Origin: Pyrrhosoma nymphula
Taxonomy: Eukaryota > Arthropoda > Insecta > Odonata > Coenagrionidae
NCBI GenBank assembly: GCA_963573305.1
Contig: OY754339.1
Location: forward strand, 70,479,376 to 70,543,375
Length of the DNA: 64,000 nucleotides
Reading direction: 5' to 3'
Position numbers and translations under genes: made by a program
The notes under the pieces: model-generated
What the model saw: the letters and a program-made list of their open reading frames with translations, nothing else
Told to the model about the DNA's origin: nothing
The model's database searches: none
Shown here: piece after piece, positions 14,601 through 26,600 of the stretch
Layout: the number at the start of each line of letters is the position of its first letter
Position numbering within the stretch: position 1 is the stretch's first letter

Positions 14601-17600
14601 ACATCAGCGTATCAAGCAGCTGTTGGACAACGAAGAGATCGGTAGCCGATCTCCTACCCAGTTCCTTCGCCACCTCCGTTTTTTAGCTGGCGGGTCTATT
14701 CCGGACAACTTGCTGCGCACCATCTGGCTCAGCCGCCTGCCACGGCATGTGCACGCCATCTTGGTTACCCAAGCCGCCATGAGCTTGGCCGACATCGCTA
14801 CGTTGGCGGACAAAGTAGCAGAGGTGACTCCCTCGGCCCAAGTCGCCGCGGTGAGTTCCGACGCGGTGTTAGAGAGGATGATGATGAAGATCGAGGCTCT
14901 GACGCAGCAAGTTGCCGCACTCACCATGGAGCGTGATTCGAGGCCCTCCTCTCGTTCCCGCAGCCGTGACCACCAGCGCAACCGCTCCCAGTCCCCTCAC
15001 CATTCCCATCAACACGGCGTTTGCTGGTACCACCGCCACTTCGGGGAGAAAGCCACGAAGTGCACGCATCCATGCAACTATACTCCGGGAAACGGGACGG
15101 GCAGTCCTTAATGGCGGCGGGTAACTGCCTTCACAAATCCGACCGCCTTTTCGTCCACGACAGTGCTTCTCGCAAGGAATTCTTAGTAGATACCGGAGCC
15201 GACATCTGTGTGTACCCGGCTAAATTCCTCGAGGAGCGACGCCCAAAGTCGGATTTTCAGCTATTCGCAGCAAATAATTCCCCCATACATACGTACGGGT
15301 GCATAACGCTTTCCCTTTCCCTTGGTCTACGACGGGTTTTACGAAACCTCCATTTTAATGATTTATGAAGTGAGAAGCCTGACTGGAGTGTCGCCTAGTG
15401 GAGTGGAGTGAAGCCTAGGAGTGACTGACCCCTGTTTTACGAAGTATTTGAAATGGTTTTGTCGCAGTGTTTTGAGGTCAATGCAACACTCAATGTGTAA
15501 ATATTCGGCATTATGCAAACGTAAGAATGAGCATTTCAAATTCAAGAAATTGTAGAAAAGGTATCGAAAAACCTTAACAACATTTTTTAATTTAATGCAC
15601 GTTGCCTCTGCACATATTTTTGTGTCACGTCTAGTGATGTTTTTCCCTGCGCGAATGACTGAAACAACGGGTTGCGCTCCGAGGGTGATAAGTCGGGAAA
15701 GCCATCTCAAGTACACAAAATTTGGCCCGATTTTAAGGTAGATATTTATTTCACTTATACTTGTGGTCAACTTGAATAATATATGATCCTGGATTCAAAG
15801 GCTTCTTTTCTAAATCGATTTTCACGTCAGATAAAAAGAATAAAGAAATTACTAAGTTTCCTCTTCATTCGCTGTAATTTTAATGGCCTATAAGCGTAGG
15901 CTATAATAAAAATTTCCACCAGGGTATATTACTCTCTCAGGAAACATGTGAATTGGCCAGCTTATCAAGTCTTTCTTGAAGATGTTCACCTGATTACATT
16001 GTAACCACAGTCTACACGGAGTAACCGTTACAATGTCTTCGCTCTCAATAGCTGGTTTGAGTTTCTTCTTTCCCTTGTTATCAGTTCCTATGTCATCCGA
16101 GAGTGGCTCGCACCTATAACTTTGTTTCCAGAATTCTTTGAAGCCAGAAAATTACATTGTAAGCTGTGAGCGAGTGAAAATATTTTGGTTTCCAAGCGAG
16201 CAGTGGTCGCGCGCATTCAGTCAGAATCACTCTCAACGCGAGGTGGACTGTGTTTGTGTTATCCCGTGAACCTATAAGTAAAACAATGGATAAAACATCG
16301 CTGAGCAAAAAAAAACGAGGAAGTCCGTGAGTTTGGTTACCAAAAGGTCAATAATCAAGGAAGTACGTGATCACGCGCAGACAAAAATAGAAATTGCTCG
16401 GAAGTATGGCATTTTTTTATCGACATAACAACAATCATGAATTCAAGAGAAAACATTTTGAGTCACACAAAAGCATCGTCGAAAATCAAGTACATTTCAT
16501 CGTCGAGGTTTGAACAGCTTGATTTGCAGATGTATTATTATTATTTTTTTTAAGTGTCGACGATCGTGAGTGCAACTTGCCTATAACCAATTCTGAAGGA
16601 TGCTCAGATTTTGGCCCTTAAACTGAAGTGAGACAACTTTAAATGCTCAAATGGGTGGCTATAAAAATTCAAGAGAAGATATTGAATCACTTCACTTAAC
16701 ATCTGCGGAGAAGAAGGGCGTGTGAACACAGAAGATGTTGAGCAGTGGCATAAAATGCACGACGAAATTGTGTCAAAATATTCCCCTTGGAACAAGTATC
16801 ATTTAATAATACTAATTTTGTAATAATATGTTGCTTACGTTCAAATTTTGATGCACTTTGAATATTTAATTTTTCATTTAGGTTTTACCATGTTTTACGT
16901 CATTAGGTAAGAACTTGCGATCGCGACTTACAGCTATCAGTACCCGCGAGTAAATAGTTCTTGCAAATCACCACTAGATGTCAGCGCTGTAGAACGCATA
17001 TGTGGGAATTTCAAATTAACTAGAGTAAAGTTCTAAAATTGACTTTCACCAGCTACGAAATATTATTGAAGGTTCAAATTTTGATGCACTTTGAATATTT
17101 AATTTTTCATTAAAGTTTTACGTCGTTAGGTAAGAATTTTCGATCGCGACTTATAGCTATCAGTACCCGCGAGTAAATAGTTCTCGCAAATCACCGCTAG
17201 ATGTCAGCGCTATAGAACGCATATGTGGGAATTTACAAATTAACTAGAGTAAAGTTCTAAATTTGACTTTCATCAGCTACGAAATATTATTGAAGGTATT
17301 TCAAACGGCACGTTTTCTTCAAAAAAGGCATTTCCTAGTCTTTAAACTGAAGTATACTGGGTCAATTGGAACTTCATTTTGAAATTTCCTAGTTAGAATG
17401 CATCCGTGGCATTCCCATGTTAAAATGGCCTCTTTCAACACAAATTCGACAAGCAATAAACATATCCCCTGCGCTAATTAATGCATATGCCTTAAATACT
17501 CCGTGGGATGAATTAATTCACTTATTCCCCGTATTATGATATCTATCAACTTGAAGCCACAAGAAATTAATTCAGTTGCAGCAGCCAAGTTCACACCATT

Positions 17601-20600
17601 ATAAATTTGTAGAAAAATATTTACCAGTTTTTAAATTTTGTGTTAATTTTTGTTAAGGAGAGTCTAAAAAATATGCCACTATGTACAATAAGTGTAGGTT
17701 TCTAATTTCCTTTTGTTCTATTGACCATTTAACTGGATGTGTAATTCATTTTACTGAAACATTACCTTCCTTTTAATCCCATTTATCTTTATGAAGTGCA
17801 CTACTGAAACTGGATTGGGATTGTGAGGTTTCGATTACTTGAAAGATAACCTCCAATTTACAAACCCTCTGATTTACAAAGCTCATATTTTTGGGTCCCT
17901 TCAACTTCGTAAAATAGAGGTTCTACTGTAATAATAAATTAGGATTTTGATTTAAGGGTGTGAACCTGGACCATGATGAATATTTCAGTGGACTAGATGT
18001 TAGCAGCATTGTCATTCAAGGTAAAGTCTGTCCAAGAAGACATTCATAATCTAGCCAGAGATCAGCAGATGCTAACATCTAGCACCTTTAAATACGCACT
18101 CCAAAAATTACAATGATACATTGAAAGCCTGTGAGTGCATTGATTTGGCAAGCCAAAGGCAATTCCCTGTCCATGAGGATTTTTTCTCATACTGGTTTCT
18201 ATGCATTTCACAGTGGTTATTTCCCACACAGGTATACTACCATAGGCTTCTGAAACTACTCTGTCATGAAAAAAAGTAAAAATGAAACTTACTGTTTTGG
18301 ATGAATCGGAATGAAAACATCATTATCCACAGCTTCTCTCAACCTATCCACAATCCCTGAGAGGAGAGCTCGAAGAGGTTTGGCAGAAGATGGAGACACA
18401 TTTGTGGTGTTGCTGATCGAAGATGGAGGAATGTACGGTGTCACAGTTGGGTACTCCTCCACAATCTTTGCAACTATTCGAACTAGCCTTAGCGTCTGTG
18501 ATGTGGACATTGGATCCCAGCTGCAATCAACGAGCTCTGCAGAAAGATAACATTTCAATCATCATCTTTGCTTTAAACAGTTTTCTATACATAAAAATGA
18601 AATTATTCTATTATAAGATGTTAAGATTGACACTTCACAGCATAGAGACCACTTGTTTGCCATTCTACCATTCATATGGTGGTGGGAATGGTTATAGATA
18701 AATAATGAAACACTACCATAATGGTCCAGTACTCAGTAAATAACTAGAAAGTGTACACTGAAATTCTTCAGTTTTTAAAAAGATAAGTATTTATTCTCAA
18801 GTGGTGAACCCCTTAACTGCATCTTGATTTTCCATAGGTTGGGTGGTTTTTTTTTGACGAAATTGATACAACTGATCAAACCAATTGAAATATTTCTAAA
18901 TTACTAACATAAGAAAAAATGCTATTTTTAGTTTATTGAACTCAAATATTAAAATAAAAATGACAGTGTAATTCAAATGGTATTTTTTCTCGACCTCTTT
19001 ATTTAATGGTGCAAATTTCATGAGTATAGGTCAAATAATTTTTTATTTTTAAACTTTTGCCGACGTTTCGGATGTTTATTCATCCATCTTCTGGGCTTTA
19101 AAGCTCCAAAAAAAAACAGCTCCAAACTTTAAAGCCCAGAAGATGGATGAATAAACATCCGAAACGTCGGCAAAAGTTTAAAAATAAAAAATTATTTGAC
19201 CTACACTCATGAAATTTGCACCAAAAAATGACAGTATTATTTACATTTTTGAACATAAAAAAACTTATCAGGACATTTTGTTGACTTTATATAGAAATAT
19301 GGGGGGAAAACATTTTCTTCTTGGTTGAACATTTGAATTTAAACAAATATGACCATGTATATCAATAATTCTGTTTAGTACCGTACATTTCAAAGCAGTC
19401 CATTTAAAGCAAGTGGAACTTCACATTGCTTATAACAGTAAATTGTTTCTTTCCTCACTTAATTTGCAAGACAAACAACATATCTATTCCATGAAAGGGT
19501 CTGCTTTGAATTGCCTAGATTAGTACTAGGAATGTGTCGATACCTAAATTTATCGATTCTCGGTACCGATTCCGATACCTATAAAATAAATTCTCGATTC
19601 CCGATACCGATACCATCGATGCCATCAATGTTTTACTTATAGTTGTTAAGTTTTTGCTAAAAACCCTTAATTTTACCAATTGCTTTTAAAACATCTATGT
19701 ATTTATATAAAAAAATAGTCCTAAGATGTTCACAAAAATAAAAACAGTTATATTGGTCATGAAAACTTTTATTTCCTGCCACACATAAATAACAAAACAA
19801 AGAATCCGAAAACTGAATAGCAGTCATAATGATAATAGTATAATAGTTCCATTAATCATCAGCATAAAATACCAAACAATGGATATATTATGCATGAAGC
19901 AAAACAATAGATGGAGAGAACAGATGAATAATCTTGTTACTTATTATTCTGTAACCCAAAAATAATGTAATGAATCAGTTAAGGTTAAGGAAAACATCAG
20001 AAGAACCTAAACTGGTAGTACAAAAGACTACTACTACATAAAGTAAAAGGTCATACAAGGGTTTATAGACCATTTGCTTTTACTGAACAAGTAATTAATG
20101 CAGATGAGAACATTTGTCCAAGGTTATAATGATAATAAGTATTAAAAAAAATATAACTACATAATATTGATGAACAATGTGGTCTATTCCAGTCAGCCAT
20201 CTATGGCAGAAGGCATATATTTTTGCTCACTATTATATTTCACTTATATTTTGAAATAGAACTTGAAAAGGTTTCTTAACGACACATATGCCATTAATAT
20301 TAGATACTTTGCAAAGACAGATAAAAATAGGTATAAAATGGATAGCAATATTAACTTAATTTTTTAATTCTAGCAAAAACATAACAAAATTGCTTAGGCT
20401 TGTGTGAGACTGAGACACCACTCGTTGTAGAAGATTCAGTCGAATGAGTATGTAAACCTTCCCCTTCCATTTCCCTTAGCAATTTTTTTTTGGCAGCCTG
20501 AAAATGGTCCTGGCTTTGGAACGGAAGGTCCTTGAACCTTAGATCAAGGATGGCATGCCAAGGATCAAGGATCACATGCCAAGGTTAAATTTGCCTCAAC

Positions 20601-23600
20601 TGAGGGATATCTCCTTTTCATTGAGGAAATTAAATCATTTTTTAGACCCATGAGACCAGAGCCAGAAACATCTTGATTTTGAGTTACTTTCATAACTGTG
20701 GATCAGTGGAATAACCTGTATAAAAAAATTAATTGCCTTTATTTTACATTTATTATTAATTTATTGTTTGCATTAATTTTTTTGCAAATTCTGAAATATA
20801 TTCTTATGTTTTAATATGAGGTCTTAGGAAGGTCCACAGCCACAAAGAAGTACACTGCTATGAACTAATTTACCCTCAATTTAAAAAAAATGGTAACAAA
20901 TTTAATTATATAAGTTGTAGGTTAACAGGATTTTGTAATTATGATGCATTTATGCTGGATACAAAGTATACCTTAGGTTGGTCATACAGTAAAAAATGAA
21001 AATATATATAAATTACTATAACTTAGGTTACAGGCCTACTGCATTAAGTAAGTTTTTGCCAAGGTTTTACAATTGCATGGAAATAATATAAGCATACTTA
21101 CTTCAGATATTGTTGAATTTTCCTTGCTTAGTTGATTTGTTGCTGTCTCAAATATTTCCAACAACTTCACGGCAAATTCCATTGTCTTCCAGTCGTCAGG
21201 GGTCATATCCACGGAAAGAATTGTATCACCTTTGCTTGACAACAATACAATTGCATCTTTCTGCTCCAAAAGCCTTTTCAACATATAATAAGTACAGTTC
21301 CATCTGGTAGGTTCGTCTTGTACCATACGATGCACAGGAATGCCTAGCTGTAGTTGGACAGCTTTCAACTTTTTCGAGATTTTGGCAGAGTGCTTAAAAT
21401 TCCCCACTAACTTTCTTGATTTTTTAATGAGATTGTTCATCTTTGGGTTGTCAAGGAAGCCATCTTTAATGACTAGTTGCAATGTGTGGGTAACGCATGA
21501 AAAAGCCTCATATGTACTTCTATTCAAAGCAGCTGTGATATCTGGCCCATTATCCCTAACAACTCCAACAATCTTGTCTGAAATTTCCCACTCATCAAAA
21601 ACTAACTTGAGAAAATTTATAATGCTTTCTCCTGTATATGATACTTCAGGAAATGGTGCCACGTCCAAACATCTGTGGGTCAAGGTAATGGCATTTCTGT
21701 CTTCTTTGTAAAAATGGGATGTAACAGCCCTAAAGTCATTTTGAGCTATAGAAGTCCACATATCAGTGGTGATGGCTACATATTTTGCTTCTTTGAGCTC
21801 ACTCTTTACTTCACCTGTGACTTTAGTATACATCTCACATAAAATTTTATTGGATAAAGTTTTCCTTGATGGTACAGCATACCTTGGTTCTAAATGTTTC
21901 AAAAGTTTCAAAAACCCTTTATTTTCAACAATTGTCAATGGTTGGAGGTCAATACAAATCATTTCTGCAATTAAATTGTTGATCTTTTTTGCCCTTTCAT
22001 CATTCGGAGAAAATTTGCTTACCCTTTCAAAAGTGCCTTCAAGGGTAAGCTGCTTCTTTTTTTTAATCTTGATCACCTTTGGATAAAGTGATGGTGATCC
22101 TGATGTATCCGATGTTGGCGAGTATGCACTTTGGCCTACTGGCAGTTCAGATCCAGATTCAGTAAAAGGATCACAGTGGTCACTTACTTCTATGCTCAAC
22201 TCAGATAGGTCATCTGGGTCATCAGGATCATCACTTTCTAGACTTACAGAGCTAGTATCCAAGTTAGGCCGAGTGCTTGTACTTCCAGGGGAGGCTTCAA
22301 TTTGGGGCTTGAAAAATGCTACTATTTTACTAGTGGATCCATGTCTTATTGCATTGCTTGTACTTGGTTCACTTGACACTGATTGAGTTAGAATTCTAGG
22401 TTTGGGCCTAGTATATACCTCACTTTCAAGTTTTTGTCCACGATTTTTATGAGTGTTCAAATGTTTTAACAAGTTAGTTGTCGTTTTACTAGTGCCACCT
22501 CTTGAAACTAACTTGTCACAAATGCCACATCTTGCAAACTTGTCATTGTTTGGGTCGATTTTATAATATTTCCAAGCTTCTGAAGCCATTACGTTGACTA
22601 AGCTTATATGGGATCCAGGAATGAAAGTCCATAAAAAATAACGTAATGTTTAACTGCCCTATGCCAGATAATAATTATACATCGAGCTGAGTCTAAAAGT
22701 CGTTGTTCAAAAAACATTATCGTAATAAATCATATTTTCAAAATTTATATCGGCAGGATTATGCGGCAAGTTAAATAAGTTTTATTTTGGTAGACTGAAC
22801 TTTCATTAAATCCAACCACTTTGGTCTTCCATTTAAAGAAGTGATAGATTTTATTTTAGTCAATGCGATGTTATTTAAGCGGTACGATGTTTGCAGAATG
22901 AGTATCCCGATGGCAAGATTTGGTGCCTCAATCAAATATGATATTTAAATGTCTCGCTCAACTCCGTATTTCTCGTAACCAACACGCAGCACCCACAGCA
23001 TATTTCAGCTTTAAAACTTTCATTTTGGGTCTTTTGAAGGCTGAGACAGATTGGCTGACCGTAACACGATATGTCACGTTTCGACCAATAAGAAAACGTA
23101 TTATATAGATATTCTCGATTTTAAATTACGATTGAATTGAGCCGTGATCTCTTTATTAAAGTATGACAAATGTCAGCATAAACGAACAAATACCTTGTAA
23201 GGTACTAAACTTGATTAATTTTTATTGGTATCTAAGTCGAACTTCTTCAAAATAATACATATAATCATATAAATTATCCAAACCAAAGAAACCGAAAATT
23301 GAATGGCAGTCATTAGTAGTTCAATAGTTTCATTACTCATCAGCATAAAAATACAAAACAATGAATTTAGAACAACAAAAAAGATGGCAATCACCATGGC
23401 AACCGGCCGTTGTGAAGTACTTTACCAGTCATGTTTCATATAGGTATCGCCGGTATCGGTATCGACTTTAGGCGATCGATTCTCGATACCGATACTAATT
23501 CGCAGGAATCGGTGGTATCGAGATTAGGTATCGAGAATCGACACATCCCTAATTAGTACCAATGAAATGCCTACCAGTAAGACATAATGGCATGTCTGCA

Positions 23601-26600
23601 AATGGCTGTCCTGCTTCAATACTCTGGGTGTACTGGCTGCATATTATTCAGTCCATGCTCTTACTATCATCATCATTAGAGTAATCTACCGGTTAGAGGT
23701 AGGTTATGATGAAAGTCAGAGAATATCCAACAGACTCTTATACGTACCATGCCCTATCTACCTCTAGTATTTCTTTCTTCATCTCAGCATAAGTCCTACC
23801 TTTCTTCATCCCATCCATAAAACCTAATCTCTTTCTTCCTCTTCCCTGCTTACCCAACATCCTTCCCTCGGTCACGGCCTTCAGCCAACCATCGACCCTC
23901 ATTAACGCTTCCATCCACATACCCTGCCTTCCCCTAATCTCATCCATAATTTTCCTCTCCTCGCCCACCATGTCAAGCACTTCCTCATTCGTCTTCCTTT
24001 CCGTCCAACCATCTCCATCTCCTCCACACCCAGATCTCGAAAGTCTTCAGCCTACTTTCGTCTTCCTTTCTCAATGTCCACTTTTCTGCCCCATACAATG
24101 CCACACACCATATCAAGCTCTTCACCAGCCTCTTTTTTACATCCTTACTTAAGGTCCCCATCATCAGCTCCCTTCTATTATTGAACGCTACCTTTGCTAG
24201 CGCTATTCTCCTCCTAATGACTTTGCTACTATGTCATGTTTCTTCTAGCGTACTACCTAAGTAATTAAATTGTTCACTGCCCGATTTCCACTCTTTCCAC
24301 TCAGTTACCACCCAGTGAAGTGGGACAGAAGTGATTTGTCCCCATTGTTTCAGACCGCGAACTTTTGTTGCAACATTTTTTTTGTTTTCTTTTCTTTTCT
24401 TTTGTTTAAGTTCAACCTGGTTTGTTCAGATAATTAATCTCCCGTCCGACAAACATTTTAGAAGTGCGAAATAAAGGGACGAGGAGCATGTATAGTAGTG
24501 TTAAGAGGGTTTCATTATTTCACGTACTTGTGTTCACTTCATCCATCATTAGTTCATTCAATTAGATCGTAGTCTGGCATTTCCCATTAATGTTTCGCCG
24601 ATCAGTCATTCATCTTTCATTAGTAAGTACGAGTGTGTTTTTCTTTACTTTGCCATTGCCTGTCTGTTAATTTCCATAATAAATGTGCATTGGTATAATT
24701 CAACCTCAACTCACTTTCATTCCCAGACCGGATCGCCTTCCTAACCCCCTTTTCTGTCGTTCGCCCCTCAAGTTTACCCGCCGCGACGTCGTCCCGCCCT
24801 GAGGCTAAGAGCCCATTCACCTCTTAGCACCGGTTTGTTACAACACGGTTAAGGGGGTAAACATTGTTAGGATATTACAAATTTCTCTAAGGGGATTCAT
24901 CATCGAGTTCACTTGATGAAAAATAATTATACATATAGGATGATAGAGTAGTTTAAATTCTTTATTTTTAACATGATGTGTTTATTATAAAACCCAGAAA
25001 TTAACCTCCAGGCTGGGGCTGACTACTCTATAGCATCATTTATTTTCCTATCATGAGAAAAATAAGCTAAGAATCACACTTACGAGTAAGTTTTGGAAGT
25101 ATCACTTTCTCCACCACCAGTGAAACTAACTTCAAGTCTGGATCACTTCGTAATGTTTCTTCGGTTTCAGTGTCTCTCAAGCCGTACATTAAGAGAAGAT
25201 CAAACCACTTCCTGCCCTCAAATCCACAAGGCCCAGCCCCACTGGAGTCGTCCTAAAAAAGTACAAGTTCAAAGCAAAACATTTTTATAGCAACACATCA
25301 AGAATAGAGAAATTGAAATCTCACAAATAGAATGACGAGAGATTTAATGAGCTATAGTATCTAACTAAGACCACATAAATTTTACCTTTAAGCCATGAAA
25401 TTCTTTACCTTGCATTTACCAAAGATAAGTTTTGTAAATTTTGGTATACAGTAAGTCCTCGACTAACGAACATCTGACTTATGAACTTTCAAAGATACGA
25501 ACATACATATCCAATCGAAAAATTCAAACGTGTGAAGGAATTACAAATTTGGCACCACCAGATAAGTTATTGGGGGGCCGTTGCAGCTGGCGGTGCGGCG
25601 TGCAGCAACTCGCAGATTGGTACAGCCCCTCTTTGCTGTGACGAATTTAAACAATATTATCTCGACATATATCAATATAATATATCAATTTGCAATGTTC
25701 ATTGTTTACTTGCGTCATAAATTTTTACGGATGATTCGGAAGTAAGACGAAAGCTGAAAGATGCCCTGCAAGTAGTGATATATTTTGAGATATTGCTACT
25801 CTTGACATTTCAATGGAAATTGACTTCCATGTGTCAAGCTGCCTTCGCATCAAATGCAATATTATTCTATTCACTCAATTCAGCTTATCGTGATGAATGG
25901 TAAAATATCCTTTCCAGGGTATCTGAAAATTGCCTATCAGGCAGCCTTTCCATCCAGCTATCCCTCTCAATCACACAGCCGGAAACAATAAAGCTGTCAG
26001 ATTTTAGGGTGATACCTGTCGGATTTGAACAATTAACCCATCTTAACCAGTTTTTCCCAGAAGACCCCTCAAGAAAAAAGTTCTTCATTCCTTATTCCTG
26101 GGCACGACTAAATACATCTGCGCTGGAATCATTCAGTGAGAAAGAGAAGGGGGTAACCCGAGAGGATCACTCCTTCACCTTATCTGTAATTATCAACCCT
26201 CGCCCAGTTTTGCTTTTATCCAGGTGGCTTCCACTAGTGTAGGAGGGGTTGGGTCTTCTTTCAAGGGCCTCGGCAGCTCACACTAGGTTCATACGGCCGA
26301 TGCTCGAATGATACGAGGGGAGCCATTATTTCGGTCGATTCAAATTGTAACCTTACCCCGGTGGTAGCTGTGAGGTTGATTTCACACCTTCATGATTTTT
26401 CCACAACCTGAAATTAAGTTGCGTAGCACCCGAGAAAGCTTTGAAACACATCGTCACATCAATGGGATAAATAACATTGTGCATCGGCGCATGTGAAGAG
26501 AGAATCGGAACTCTACTCCGTTTTAACTTCCTTTTATAGGAAGCACCATTCACTAAGGGGAGTGGATACCACGCCAGATAATCCATTTTCAGACCGTTGA

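Larger units (their letters stand above)
13768..17928 (+). mobile_element. Tigger/pogo element D (TIR CAGTAGAACCTC, TA TSD)
   Basis: The left end CAGTAGAACCTCT is preceded by TA, and the right end AGAGGTTCTACTG is followed by TA. Next to the ends, both subterminal regions contain (A)TTTAC-AAA motifs. The interior has a decayed CENP-B-type transposase N-terminus (16286-16795), a 233-bp duplication, and a truncated Ty3-type retroelement inserted at 13875. TIR and TA target duplication fit the Tc1/mariner-pogo group. Non-autonomous as it stands. Confidence 0.88.
6080..18292 (-). other. PAXBP1 intron i-j (12.2 kb), repeat-rich
   Basis: Holds the 42-bp palindrome (6178-6219), the 173-bp tandem array (6619-7078), a P-like transposase fragment (7431-8075), a small palindrome (8583-8621), a diverged copy of the MITE at 49428 (about 11290-11780), LINE fragments (12020-12260 minus, 12800-13485 plus) and Tigger element D (13768-17928). 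Between 8650 and 11280 I see no gene or recognised repeat; the frame at 8704-8913 has no known domain. Confidence 0.8.
19527..23551 (-). mobile_element. hAT transposon with 8-bp TSD ATTAGTAC
   Basis: Ends TAGGAATGTGTCGATACC (left) and, reverse-complemented, TAGGGATGTGTCGATTC (right), both with subterminal ATCGATTCTCGATACC repeats. The element is flanked on both sides by the identical 8-bp duplication ATTAGTAC (19519-19526 and 23552-23559). Length 4025 bp. The transposase is on the minus strand, at 22589-20351, split by an intron. Intact target duplication and readable ORF suggest fairly recent insertion; the coding region has small lesions. Confidence 0.95.
18537..25083 (-). other. PAXBP1 intron h-i (6.5 kb)
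   Basis: Holds the palindrome 19008-19222, the hAT element 19527-23551 and the LINE remnant 23740-24310. 24320-24860 is an unassigned stretch with CTTTT repeats. 24900-25083 shows nothing. Confidence 0.8.

Noticed and set aside
14604..15069. Antisense frames across the gag gene
   Set aside because: Shadows of the GC-rich gag coding sequence.
23738..23980. Independent 80-codon gene
   Set aside because: It is the C-terminal piece of the LINE remnant described at 23740-24310.
24338..24845. Possible solo LTR (TGTTGCAACA to TGTTACAACA, with AATAAA)
   Set aside because: No target duplication, primer site or second copy could be shown.
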